NCBI GenBank assembly: GCA_018136815.1
Contig: CM030935.1
Location: 2,330,192-2,394,191 of the forward strand
DNA: 64,000 nt
Reading direction: 5' to 3'
Source: Isochrysis galbana
Taxonomy: Eukaryota > Haptophyta > Isochrysidales > Isochrysidaceae
Positions within the stretch are counted from its first letter, which is position 1. The number at the start of each line of letters is the position of its first letter. Below are positions 38,158-56,408 of the stretch, piece by piece. The notes below the pieces were generated by a model. The model was not told the origin of the DNA. It made no database searches and worked only from the letters and a program-made list of their open reading frames with translations. A program made the translations under genes and the position numbers.

Positions 38158-40899
38158 ATGCGGCTCTCGCTCTGCGAGGAGGATCTGCTCGTGTGCGCGC
38201 CGCCGGAGGCGGGTGTAGTGGGCGGGCGGTACGCGTCTGCGGCGCCGCGCAGCCTGCTAGAGCTTGTGCCCTCGCCGCCCGCCTCCCGCCTCGAGCCCAA
38301 GCTCCTGCTTCTGGGTGAGGCAGTCGAGGAGAGCGAGCGGAACTTTGCGGCCCTCAGGAGGGAGGAACTACGTGCGGTGGGACGCGCCGCCGCGGCGCGG
38401 CAGGGCGGAGACAAGGAGTCAGAGGCACTTCGCCTGAAGCTTCTGGAGCATGTCCATGCCGCTGCCCGCAGCGCCGTCGAAGCCGGCCAGGGTGCAGCAC
38501 ATGCGCTGAAGCTCGAGATGGCAGAGGCAAAGAGGCAGAGGGAGAGGGAGCTCGCCGAGCGGAGGCAAAGGCTTGCCGAGGCGGCCGCGATAGCTGAGGA
38601 ACAGGCCAAGGCCGAAGCTGAAGCCGAGGCGGCGGCTAAGGCCGCCGCAGAGGCTGCGGCGGCAGCCAAGGTGGCAGAAGATGCGAAGCCACCGGCTGAG
38701 GCCAAGTCCGCGCAACACGGCCAGGCCACGGATGGCGATACGGTAGCCAAGCCACCGACTGAGACTGTTGGTGTGGCGGCACCTGGAGGCACGTGCGGGA
38801 ATCTCGCGCAAGTTGCGCAGCCAGTGCTTGCTACGGCTGCGACGCCGGCATGCTCATCCGGCCCTATCGGCGAGAGCAGCGTTCCCGCGTCGGTGGTGGT
38901 TAGCGCAGAGCTAGCGCCAGCGCCAACAAAGGCGATCGCCCCTCAAACAGATGTGGGGATCTTGACAACGGAATGGGAGGAGGCTCTTGCCTTTGTTCAG
39001 AAGTATGACAGCAACAAACCGCGCGGCGATCTGGGAGCTCAATGTCGACAGGTCTTGCACTTCACCTTAACACCTTTCCTCCTCCCATAGAGTGTCCTCA
39101 AGCCGTGGCGCAATTGTTGATACCACCTCGATACCCCTGCGCGGCCTCTCAGCCTCGCAAGCAAGGTTGACACTCGCTCTTTTGGTTCCAGGTGGCATTA
39201 TTTGTTGGACAGACGTCACGAGTTCAGTATGTTGTCTGGTGAGCGCTACCCTTTTGACGATACTAGTCCATTCGCATGGGCTCCTAGAGCCAGCCCTTGC
39301 CCTATTGGATCTTTGAGCACTTACAAGCTTTGGCTCTCATGCGTTTACAGTGCGTTTGCGTCCCCGCTGTTTTCTCAGGGAGAAGGCGGAGGCTGTTGCA
39401 GAAGCGCTAAACTTCATGCATCATCAAGGCGGCGATCCCGCTCTTCACGCCGGTTTGTCTGCATTCTCTGCCAAGCTCCTCGCGCAGGTGAGTGTGGACT
39501 GTGCCCCCACTTTATGATAGCCCATCTTTTGTTAGTATGTTGCTCGCTGCACGACTGGCGAGGGCCGGGTCGGCGGTCATCTATGATCTAACATACTTCA
39601 CTTGCGAAGATTTGAGCCACAATATGGGCCTTCTAAGGCCATGGAGCAGGCTGTGGGCGAGGAGCCTAGGCCAAACTCCATGATGCTCTCATAGACCATA
39701 TGCCCAACTACCTTGGTGTCCACACTTTGCGTCCTACCAGGCCACGTGAGTGCCCAAACATGTCACTTGACCGGCCTTCATTGGATTTTGTCTCAGGGTT
39801 CGATGGTGGTAGAGAAGTCACCTGCAATGGCTTACCCCCTAGCAATGCTCGCTCTCTCCGTGGGGACGCGTTTCGAGGCCGTTTGGCACCACCTTCGCCA
39901 CCACTTTATCCATGCGTGCTCATACGTGGTTCCACATTACATTCGGCGGCCCCAGGGAGCAACCGACGAACAGTGGAAGAAAGTGATGGGGTATGCGGAG
40001 CGCGGGCGTGGGTTCGAGCCCAAGGAACAGTACTACAATCGGATGGCAGGCTATGTCACTCTGTGGGCCGCCATCTTGCAGGCACGCGACGTCCTCGCCG
40101 TGCCCACTATTGTGCTCTCACTTCAAATTGTCATGCGATCGCCGGATCAAGCCGTGGCCTCGAATATTTTTTCTAGCCCTCTTACTCTTGGCTCGTCTTC
40201 TCCCATCTCATCCCGGATGGATCATGCGCACCGCAGGCAGAACACCTTCCCTTGTATGATCACCGCTCAGAGAGTATGACTATGCACCACACGCCGAACC
40301 CCCATGGAGTCACTACAGCTTGGAGCTGGATCGCTCGAGTGCTCAATCAAAAGCCTCAGCGCATTACCGCGACCATCTTGCTTGCCTTCCTAAAACCGTG
40401 CGTCCGGCACTTCTGGCACATATCGAGCTCGCCCACACACTGCCCTTACTTGGCGTTAGTTTCTAGCTAATCAAACATGTGTCACTTCTCTGTGGACGGT
40501 GTTGCCGGGCAAGGTGGTTCGCGCACATTGCTCCAGGCCGTTTAAAATGCCAGTTCTGCTAGTGCAATCATGTTGACACCGCCAGCGCGCTGCCCGTTCC
40601 ACACATATAGGTGTGCTCATGCTCTCTGCCGAACTTACCCGCGCCAATTTCGGAAGCTGCTCCGCTTCTTGCACGTTGTATACCTTCCAATGCTCGAGGG
40701 ACTCGTCGGGGCTTCAGCAACACAGGGTACTCAAGGTGCTGAGGAGCGAGCAGCATTGGCAGTGCTCACCTCTTGGGTGGAAGACACCCGACAAGCGCTC
40801 GAGAGGAGCGGAGGGCAGCTGCAGCCGCCGGCGGACGCCACGGAAATGCCCAACTTCATCATCCCAGATGACACACGCGATGCGGATGAGGGGTGGTAG
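38158..40899 (+). CDS. GLE1: GLE1 mRNA-export factor
   Basis: GLE1 sits at the cytoplasmic side of the nuclear pore and, with inositol hexakisphosphate, activates the DEAD-box helicase Dbp5 for mRNA release. Six exons: 38158-39051, 39192-39238, 39379-39487, 39797-40081, 40237-40397 and 40611-40899; all phases agree and give 594 residues. N-terminal half: Ala/Glu-rich coiled coil (about residues 80-180) and an Ala/Pro linker. C-terminal GLE1 domain: VALFVGQTSRVQYVV, SPAMAYPLAMLALSV, FIHACSYVVPHYIRRPQGAT, VMGYAERGRG, YYNRMAGYVTLWAAILQ, NPHGVTTAWSWIARVLN and CAHALCRTYPRQFRKLLRFL, in family order. Intron 4 either uses a GC donor at 40082 or a GT donor 9 bp later, adding ARD. The start is the first ATG in frame, about 47 bp after the palindromic module. 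Confidence 0.9.
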
Positions 40900-41307
40900 A
40901 CACTCCTCTCGCCCTTCGAACTGATTTCGAACTGATGACGTGTCCATGTGGTGTGCGCACGCGCGTGCGTGCATAGAGATTCCCCGTCCAACAACAAGAT
41001 GCATGGAGGTTGTCACAACGCAGTCGTGAGACGGCGCGCAGTCGTATGTTGTACACGTGAAGTCCTAGCATGTAAATAGCAGTAAAAAAATCGTCTTAAT
41101 AGTCTCACCGCGCCCGCGACTCTGCACCTTAGCTATGCAGCCACGCCCGCTACTCTCTCCCCCCTCCGCCTGCCTTGCGGCCCGTCCCCTCGTGCGCTAC
41201 TTAGGGGCTGGGTGTATGGGGTTTCTTGCAGTAGACGGCGTGCTCCGATATGTATATAGCATTAAGGCAAGACAACGAGTGATCGAAATTGCGCCCTCAA
41301 AGCCCAA
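40900..41307. other. Non-coding, no supported gene
   Basis: 3' flank of GLE1. At 41080-41130 TCTTAATAGTCTCACCGCG plus CCGCGACTCTGCAC resembles the left part of the palindrome-ended element at 17095. Confidence 0.35.
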
Positions 41308-41438
41308 ATGCGGCGTGCCTACTCAGCGCCCCCTCCCCCTGCAGCTTCGGTACCGAGTGAAGGCAGACTGCCTCGTGTGTCTCCATTTGGTAGCACCACG
41401 GTGGGTGCTATCATGCTCGGGATTAGTGTCTTGCTCGG
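41308..41438 (+). CDS. Possible first exon of a small membrane protein, bordered by a hAT insertion
   Basis: From ATG 41308 the frame reads RRAYSAPPPPAAS, GRLPRVSPFGS and a membrane-type helix TTVGAIMLGISVLLG, then runs into the hAT at 41439. Removing the hAT plus one TSD leaves TTGCTCGGTGAGTTG, in which GTGAGT is a strong splice donor. Downstream exons were not identified with confidence (a candidate lies at 43382-43606). Family unknown; the gene may be dead. Confidence 0.3.
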
Positions 41439-42293
41439 CAGGGCGTATGGGTTCACGTTGACACGCCCTCGAGGGCCCATTACAGTAGCTTGGGCAAGGT
41501 GTTAACCCATCTGGCCTCTCACAAGTGTTGACGCAGGGCATAACAAGTGTTGACACGGTGTTGACGCACTTTCACTTGTCACTGTTGCGGTTGCTGGTTG
41601 CTGATTTTGCTTGCTTTAGCGGGCAGCGCGGCAGCGCGCGCAAGGGAATGCGCGGTCAAATGACAAAATGCCTATCGGGACACGCGCGGCCCCGCGGCCC
41701 CGCGCAGGTGGAACGCGCAGGCGACGCGCAGCGCGCAACTGTCGCATCCGCGATCGACCTTTTTGTATTAGAAGTTGTTTGCGTTTCTATGTTCCCTCCT
41801 TGCAGGCTAGCCACGAGTCACCGTCGCAGTGTCCTACATTCGTCCATTCGCCCTTGTTGCCCTCGCCTCCTTTATCGCCTCCTTTGTCGCCTGCTTGCCC
41901 CTCACCTGGCTTACCTCCTTGCGTGCTCCTCGCGTTTTAGGCTAAGTCGCGCGATCAGGTATCGCCGGTGCAAGGAACCGCCCCCTTGTGCAGGTGCAAC
42001 CGCGCAAGCTCCGAGTCGGCCGTGGTGCCCGCGCCGAAGAGCAACTCCCCACTTGCCACTTGGCCGTGCAGCTCCTCGTGCGCGCGCACGCGCGGCACGT
42101 AGCATTCAGTGGGTGCGTGAGTGCGTGGGTGCGTGGGTGCACAGAAGTACACAGCACCAGCAGTGTGGTGTTAACCCGCCTGCTGGTACCAACACCTGCA
42201 GATTTAGGTGTTAACGCATGTGCCACACCTAGCCAATGGAGGTGTTAACGCAAAGTGGGTCAACACCGGGTAAACGTGAACCCATACACCCTG
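41439..42293. mobile_element. hAT-like element, 855 bp, with subterminal GTGTTAAC repeats
   Basis: Inverted ends CAGGG(C/T)GTATGGGTTCACGTT; flanks TTGCTCGG at 41431-41438 and CTGCTCGG at 42294-42301 (one mismatch). Both subterminal regions hold multiple GGTGTTAAC(G/C)C / GTGTTGACGC motifs in both orientations, the arrangement expected for transposase binding sites. The interior includes a (GTGCGTGG)n patch at 42112-42140 and encodes nothing recognisable. Confidence 0.85.
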
Positions 42294-42301
42294 CTGCTCG
42301 G

Positions 42302-42810
42302 TGAGTTGCTGCTGACGGGATATAACACTACTACTAATAATAGTAATAGTAGTAATAAAACATCTGAGCTCTGAGCATTAGTACCACTACTCCCACTAGC
42401 CCGGTACTATCACGACACTCCTCAGCGCACTTGCCCGCACACCTTGACGCGTGTTGATGCCACAGACACAGATACATATGTACCCTTAAATCTCCCCCCT
42501 CCCCCCTCGCAAACCCCCGGCTCCCATTATAACTCCCCACAAATTACAATGGGTGAAAACCCAGTGAGGCGGACCGACCTACGTCGGGCGACTCACCAGA
42601 GCGAAAAGCACCGGGGGGAGGGGGGGTCCTCTCGCCTCTCGTCCGTGAAGCTGAACGGCCCTTACAGCTTTCGCCGCGAGCGATCCTCGAGAAATGAAAG
42701 ACTGCGCTCGAGGCTCGAGGTACCTGCCACAAGGGTCCCCGTAGGCGCCTTGAGCCTCTCCCTCCTCATCTCCCTCCTATCGCCGGCCGCCCCTCTCCAC
42801 CCGTTTGCTC
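42302..42810. other. Non-coding with a microsatellite and possible LINE tail
   Basis: An (ACT/AAT)n microsatellite lies at 42325-42355, followed by AAAACATCTGAGCTCTGAGC, which resembles a reversed LINE terminus. A C-rich block lies at 42490-42530. No gene. Confidence 0.45.
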
Positions 42811-43386
42811 AACTAAGTTTATACTTGGTTGCGATGGAGCGCGCCGGCGTGAACTCCCCTCTCCTCCGGGCCCCCCGCCGAGGGCGGCCCCCCTACCCCC
42901 CCGGACCAGTCGCTGGCGAAGCGGCCGCGTCCACCCTCGGAGGCCGAAAAAAAATATTCTTGAAGATGCCTACTGCTAGTGCCCCCCACTGCCCTTGCCG
43001 CGCAGGTTCCCTTCGACAATGCCCTTGCCCCACCCTCACTCTCCTTTCCGCTCCCCCCCTCGTTCCTTGCTTGTTCGGTTTCGGGGGGTCGACCCATGTG
43101 CACTACCTTGGGTCTGGCTTCGGGGGAGGGGGGAGGCAGGCCTTTTGGTTATATTGTGGTTGTACGCATTGTGCTGCATTTCCTTGTGGGGGCCCAACCG
43201 CAAGGCTTTCCCCTGGGGTGGGTCGTGCGGGAGGTTTTACCTCCCTGGTTCCGGGGCGCTAGCCTTGGTCGCACCCTCGGAGGCCGAGCAGGTGCGTGTG
43301 ACTCAGGTCGCGCCACACGGCCCGTGGCCCCGGCCACACCACCCACAGCAGCCATGCTGGCCTCCCCGATGGGAGACAGCTGACTG
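42811..43386 (-). mobile_element. Palindrome-ended element split by a LINE-end insertion
   Basis: Inverted copy of 37081-37466. The terminus AACTAAGTTTATACTTGGTT lies at 42811, and homology continues to 42947, then resumes at 43272 through CATGCTGGCCTCCCCGATGG. The interruption is the 324-bp LINE 3' end at 42948-43271. Confidence 0.8.
42948..43271 (-). mobile_element. LINE 3'-end insertion with 16-bp TSD
   Basis: Flanked by CACCCTCGGAGGCCGA at 42932-42947 and 43272-43287. On the minus strand it carries AAAAGGCCTGCC, AAGGTAGTGCACATGGG, AAGGAACGAGGGGGG and ends CATCTTCAAGAATATTTTTTT, a diverged family terminus. The long TSD shows target-primed insertion, and the fragment was mobilised as a 5'-truncated copy or short non-autonomous relative. 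Confidence 0.85.
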
Positions 43387-43606
43387 CAGCAGCTTCTTCG
43401 GACTCGGAGCTCGAAGTTTGTAAAAAGCTGAAGGACACGGCGGACTGCATGCAGTCGCTCATGTGCAACAGTTTGGGAACACCGACGCCTTCAACGCAGT
43501 CGATTACTTTGATATGTGGCCCATCACCATGCAAGATGTCTGCTACAAGGAATACGCGCGCTCTCCGGCAAGAAGAAACTCGCTGCTTCGTGAACTTATC
43601 ATGTTC
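43382..43606 (+). pseudogene. Coding remnant of unknown family
   Basis: Frame one gives SDSELEVCKKLKDTADCMQS (about 43395-43460). After a one-base shift another frame gives FNAVDYFDMWPITMQDVC then YKEYARSPARRNSLLRELIM and a stop. The two parts together look like a natural protein end. A CTGCAG acceptor precedes it at 43381-43386. It could be the last exon of a gene broken by the surrounding insertions, possibly the one starting at 41308. Confidence 0.3.
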
Positions 43607-43615
43607 TAATCATGT

Positions 43616-43802
43616 TCTTTATTGTAGATCTCAGCCCTCCGGGAGGGTCTAGCTGGTGTGGGGAGGCCCCCCCTGCATGCCAAAGGGCAGCGCAGGAGGG
43701 TGGGCGGTTCCCGCTCCCCCCCACTAGGGTGGGCCGGGAGAGGGGGGAGGGAGCATGCCCTCCCCCATGCGAACCCCAACTAAGCCAGCTATAAAACTTA
43801 GC
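43616..43802 (+). repeat. Palindrome-ended element family, short copy
   Basis: GGGAGGGTCTAGCTGGTGTG, a hairpin GGGGGAGGGAGCATGCCCTC, then GCGAACCCC and AACTAAGCCAGCTATAAAAC plus TTAGCT. The terminus is slightly degraded relative to 17293-17312. Confidence 0.55.
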
Positions 43803-43943
43803 TCTTAGTTCGTCACTTTCACTTACACTAGAATTGCTCATGACTCATGAGTACATCCAGTTTTATACTTATGATGTAGGTGGGATGCGATGTACAAGCA
43901 AAGGAGAACTACGTTTACCCCACACACAACGCCACCGGCCGCA

Positions 43944-52312
<8,369 letters not shown>

Positions 52313-52784
52313 AGCCCTCATGTTGAGAGTCGGGTCTCGGTGCCGCGACCATCACAGCCCGTCGTCGTTGGCGACGCATAAGTGCCCAGATGAGGGCTGT
52401 TGATTCGTTAGGTCTTGATGTTGCTGTGCCATTCACGATGCTTTCTTTGCTAGTCCTGTCGCTGGCTGAGCTCGCATTGGTCCATAGGCTTTTGTTGGCA
52501 CAGAAAATGAAGATGAATAAATAACACAACTTTTGCAAATAATTTAAATAATTATTTTTGTAGAAAAATTATGATCTCGCCTCGTTCGCGGCCTTGGGCT
52601 CCGTGAAACCACGCCTTCATCCCTCCACTCTTGCGGCGACTCGCGACTCCTCGTGCTAGCTCAGGGTTGAGAAATAGCCCGGTCACCCACTATGGGCTAT
52701 GGGGGTGCGGAGGGCACCAGCTACAATGGGTGAATGAAGGGCTTAATAAGCTCCCTATGGCTTCCGGTACCGATTTTTGTGTGG
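52313..52784. other. HSP90 3' region, no other gene
   Basis: Contains an AT-rich stretch GAATAAATAACACAAC at 52514 and ATAATTTAAATAATTATTTT at 52538, a plausible end of transcript. At 52679 a TAGCCCGGTCACCCACTA repeat start resembles 5672. Confidence 0.45.
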
Positions 52785-53283
52785 GCGGAGCTCTCGCTCG
52801 CGCCCACCCCCTTCTCCGCGCTCTCTCTCCCCTCTCCTGCGACACGCGCGATGGCGCGCCTGCGGCCTGCGGCAGGCCTCCAGCTGCCCTCTGGCGACCC
52901 CTGGAGGCTCCTGGAGGCCAGCTCAAGGGGCAGAGGAGGCTGGGGCTGGACCCTGGCCTCCCCTGCCTCTCCCCTCTCCCTCGCTCGCGCTCCTGAGCCT
53001 CTGGGGCCCCCACGCTGCACCTGTCTGCCTGTCGACAAGGGGGGGCCGAGGGGGGGTTGGAGCGATGGGCTGCTCACGACTGACCAGGACGCGCGGCGAG
53101 GCAGGCAGGCAGGCAAGCCTGCCAGTGAGAGAGTGGGTCAGTAGGGCTGTCTGCTCCTTGCAAGCCATCAGGCATGCCAGGAGGATGGGTGGTTCCTCCC
53201 CCATGGCCCATGGCAGGGGAGGAGTGGAGAGAGGGGGGGGCTCGTGCCCCCCCTTGGGCGAACCAAGCAGTATAAACTTAGTT
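52785..53283 (+). repeat. Palindrome-ended element family, long copy (inverted relative of 18880-19375)
   Basis: Starts GGGCGGAGCTCTCGCTCGCG and ends with hairpin GGGGGGCTCGTGCCCCCCC, TTGGGCGAACCAAG and TATAAACTTAGTT at 53283. It shares about 450 bp with 18880-19375. No ORF is conserved between the two copies beyond composition. Confidence 0.75.
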
Positions 53284-53307
53284 GAAAATTATTAATATTA
53301 ATGTTGT

Positions 53308-53530
53308 ATCCTAGCCAACCCCTCTAGCTAATTGGCTACAACTTTTCAGCCCCGGAATCCCGCCATGCCTGACGAGCCAGATGTCCGAGTGGCCGAGTGG
53401 TACCGGGGGACGGACCGCGGGGAGGGGGCACTGCCCCCTCCCTGTATTTTTCCTCCCCCCTGTGCCTGTGCACGCACCAACCCTGCGCATCCCAGCAGCA
53501 CACCCAAACGGGGCAGCAGAAGATAGATAC
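53308..53530 (+). repeat. Dispersed repeat starting ATCCTAGCCAACCCC (copy 2)
   Basis: Second copy of 25515-25780, beginning about 25 bp after the palindrome-ended element. The same hairpin GGGGAGGGGGCACTGCCCCC is present. Confidence 0.65.
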
Positions 53531-54498
53531 GTTGGCGCCGGAGCGGGGAGCTGCCGCTCCCCCCTCCCCTCTCTCTTCCCTCTTCCTCCGCTCTTCCCTG
53601 CGGCTGCGGCGGGGGCCCATGGCGCGCGCCTTCGGCCCCACTTCAGGTCCCCAGATAGGGGTTGGAGGAAATATCCATTTTTTGGGGACCCAAACCCAAA
53701 TATCCATTTTTTATATCTATATCTTGAAAATATCCACAACCCTAGAAGCTGACCCCAAGCATGGACAGTGTATAGTATCCTTGTTGCGACTCTCTGTCCT
53801 CTATCCTCAGTCCCCGCTCATAGCCTCCCTGCCTCCCTTTCTTGCTTTCGCTGCTGCCGCCCTGGCTCTATGCTCTATGGGGGCTGCCACCTGGCGCGCA
53901 GCCAGTGCTAGTGCCAGTGCACGATAGGAGTTAGTACTAGTACGGTGGCGAAGCACTATAGAGCGCGGGCGTGGGAGTGCGAATTGTGGTGCACGCACCC
54001 AGGGAGGTTTTGGGTTGTCGAGTGCTCAGCCCATGCCAAAAGGCGTATGGCATGAGGGCGTGACTGACTAGGCCGCCGACCTAGCAGAGGCAGAGAGAGG
54101 GCCTTAGTCGCTATGAGCGCATGCGAAGGCGGATGGAGGCGCACGACGAGGCGCCTCCCCATGACCCCTACTGCATGAAAGTAGGGCTGGCGGTAGGCTT
54201 GAAGAATACTTCTATGAGCACTCAGGACGTTTATCATACGTCACGGCAAAGCACGAATACGGCCGTCAAGAGAGCTGATCGCACCCTAAGCGATCACGAG
54301 ACGCATCATCATCATCATGTACCACGCGCCATCTCGTAGCAATAACATCGAGTACGTACGATCATACCCTCGAATCCCATCCCCGATTCTATAAACTGGG
54401 TCGCTGCACTAGGAGCGCAGCCCCACCCCGCGCCCCCGCATCGTCGATGTGACGCATCCCACGTGTGTGTGCACTCCATAGCAGCACATGCACAACCT
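53531..54498. other. Non-coding, no supported gene
   Basis: AAATATCCATTTTTT is repeated at 53669 and 53698. 53990-54080 resembles the interior of the element at 17095 (GGGTTGT.GAGTGC, ATGCCAAAAGGC). A (CAT)n patch lies at 54304. No gene. Confidence 0.4.
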
Positions 54499-55832
54499 TC
54501 ATGCCCATCCCATTCGTCGAAGATACCCTTCTACCCGACCACTCAAGTCGTCGACCACGTACTTGTATTCGGGTGTCGAGAGGCGATCCACGATGGGATA
54601 CCTCTTCCGGCTAGCGGGATCTCCAGACGCCATGGCGCGGCACACAGCTTTCATGCGCCCGAATATCGAGCCCATGCCGGACTTCAGGACCCAGCTTATG
54701 ATCCATGCTGGTGCTATCTTTGGCGCTGGCTGCGAGCAAGAATACGAAAAGCGGACGGACGTTGGCGAAAGCGGCTCCACCATGATATCGATGATCGCCT
54801 TGATCCTTCCCAGCTTGAACAGCTTTCCTGTCGCATTGGGCTTGGGTGGCAGCTCGATTTCCCGCCCGGTAAGTGGGAGGACATCCTGCTGCGAGCAATG
54901 ACGAACACATAGCAAGAAGTTGCCGTCCCGAAGATTGTCGCAGCCAAAGCCCTGCAGACAGAGGTCCATGCATCCGTAGAGATTGACTTCAAACAACAGA
55001 TGTGCGATCACTTCGGTGGCGCTGGCTCCGTACACGATGGAACCGTGAGACACGAAGGGGAACCAAGAGGGGTACAAGTCACCCTCTCGGAATACCATCA
55101 ATGTGTGCTCGCATTGAATGCCGTCAAGCACAGCTTCCACCTTCGTGTCAATCATGTTGTTCGGTCCGGGCATCGGCCGCACTCGAGAGGATACCTTCGT
55201 GCCCTCGTCACTGACGGTCACGTCCCATCCCTCTGAGCTGCCGATCAACGTATCGAGAGCCTCCTCGCAGATGCGACCTCTCTTCTCGAGCAAGAACATC
55301 TCGCCTCCAGCGTCCGTCAAGTGTTTCAGTCTGCGTGCTGCCAGTTGCTCGCGACTGGGCCAACGGATAGACTCGTCAACGATGGGAAGGTGTTTGCGAA
55401 GCCACTGGAGCTCCTCGTAACCTTCAAGATATTTGGCCTGAGCACGCATGCGCAAATCCAGGTGATGAGTGGAAGCTCAGCGAGTTTGTGCGAGCATCGC
55501 GTCGCAACCTTAAATTCCCTAGCGTGTGCACTGCTACGCACCTCCCTCCAAAGGCGTAGGCAGTCCTGGACGCGCTCATAGATATCACTAGAGCGCGGAG
55601 GCAAGTCCCCATCGTGATGGCGCGCTGCTGAGCGGCGTGCACTGATTGCGCGCTCTGCCTCCAGCAGCGCTTTGCGCTTCGCCCGCTGCCCCGCTGTGTG
55701 CCACAGCCAGAGGCGGAGGAGGAGGAGAAGGAAACAGGCGGCGGTGAACCAGTAGATGTGTACCGTCCGTGCCTCGGCTGGGGGCGCGGGTGGTGGGCGC
55801 CGCACGAAGGGCAGCCACTTGGGCAGCGCCAT
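54499..55832 (-). CDS. Membrane-anchored START-like lipid-transfer protein
   Basis: Two exons: 55832-55509 and 55437-54499; the 71-bp GT-AG intron (55508-55438) joins AHAREFK to AKYLEGYEEL. 420 residues. An N-terminal membrane helix (IYWFTAACFLLLLLRLWLW, about 26-45) with basic flanks anchors the protein; a helical linker follows; then a START-type fold of about 210 residues: GWDVTVSDEGTKVSSRVR (like the family's W...G..V..R), VEAVLDGIQCEHTLMVFREG, DLYPSWFPFVSHGSIVYGAS, LYGCMDLCLQGFGCDNL, FSYSCSQPAPKIAPAWIISW and GMGSIFGRMKAVCRAM, the last two matching the amphipathic C-terminal START helix. The ligand is probably a lipid; its identity is unknown. It faces the BRCT gene across 576 bp. Confidence 0.78.
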
Positions 55833-56408
55833 TGACGAGAGCCGCGGTGGAAGCGCGCGCCGCCCCCCGCTCCTTTGTTCCGATCTCTCGTTCGTAGTTG
55901 TCAGAGTTTTCTTGTTGTCCTAGTTTAATCCTAGAGCTGAGGAACCGTGCCTCATCGGCAACGGAGCCCCTGGCGAGGGCGAGCGCGAGGACGGAGCGGA
56001 CATGGCTGGGCGATTGGCGATGGATAGGCTGAGGCTGGGGCTGAGGATGAGGATTGGTACGGATGGAGTGTTGAGAACGAGAACGAGGACGCTAGACGCT
56101 AGCACTCGCGCTAGCGCTAGCGCTGGCTCGCGCTCGCGCGTAATTGGTACTTGGCTAGGGGGGTCGTCGGAGCGCGGTCGCTTCGGCGACAGTGGCGTGT
56201 CCATGAGCAGCTCGTCCATGTCGGCGGGGTCGGCGTGAGGAGGAGAGGGGAGCGGCGCGCGCTCCATGCTCCATGACCCTATGACCTATCGTTTTAACGA
56301 TAGTTGTACTACTACATGCTACATGTAAATTCCAGTAGATTTTCCTAGAGTACATATGCGGCGTGGTATTCCCAGACTTCACACTTCACACACTTCACCA
56401 TTCAAACG
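55833..56408. promoter_or_regulatory. Shared head-to-head promoter of START-like and BRCT genes
   Basis: Contains a LINE C-terminal scrap at 55925-55975, a CGCTAGCGCTAGCG tract near 56105, and the palindromic module GGGAGCGGCGCGCGCTC ... TATCGTTTTAACGATAGTT (56245-56305), which matches the module before GLE1. TTGTACTACTAC follows it. Confidence 0.4.

Noticed and set aside
42444-43262. 272-codon plus-strand frame
   Set aside because: It runs through a palindrome-ended element and the antisense of a LINE end, with no domain.
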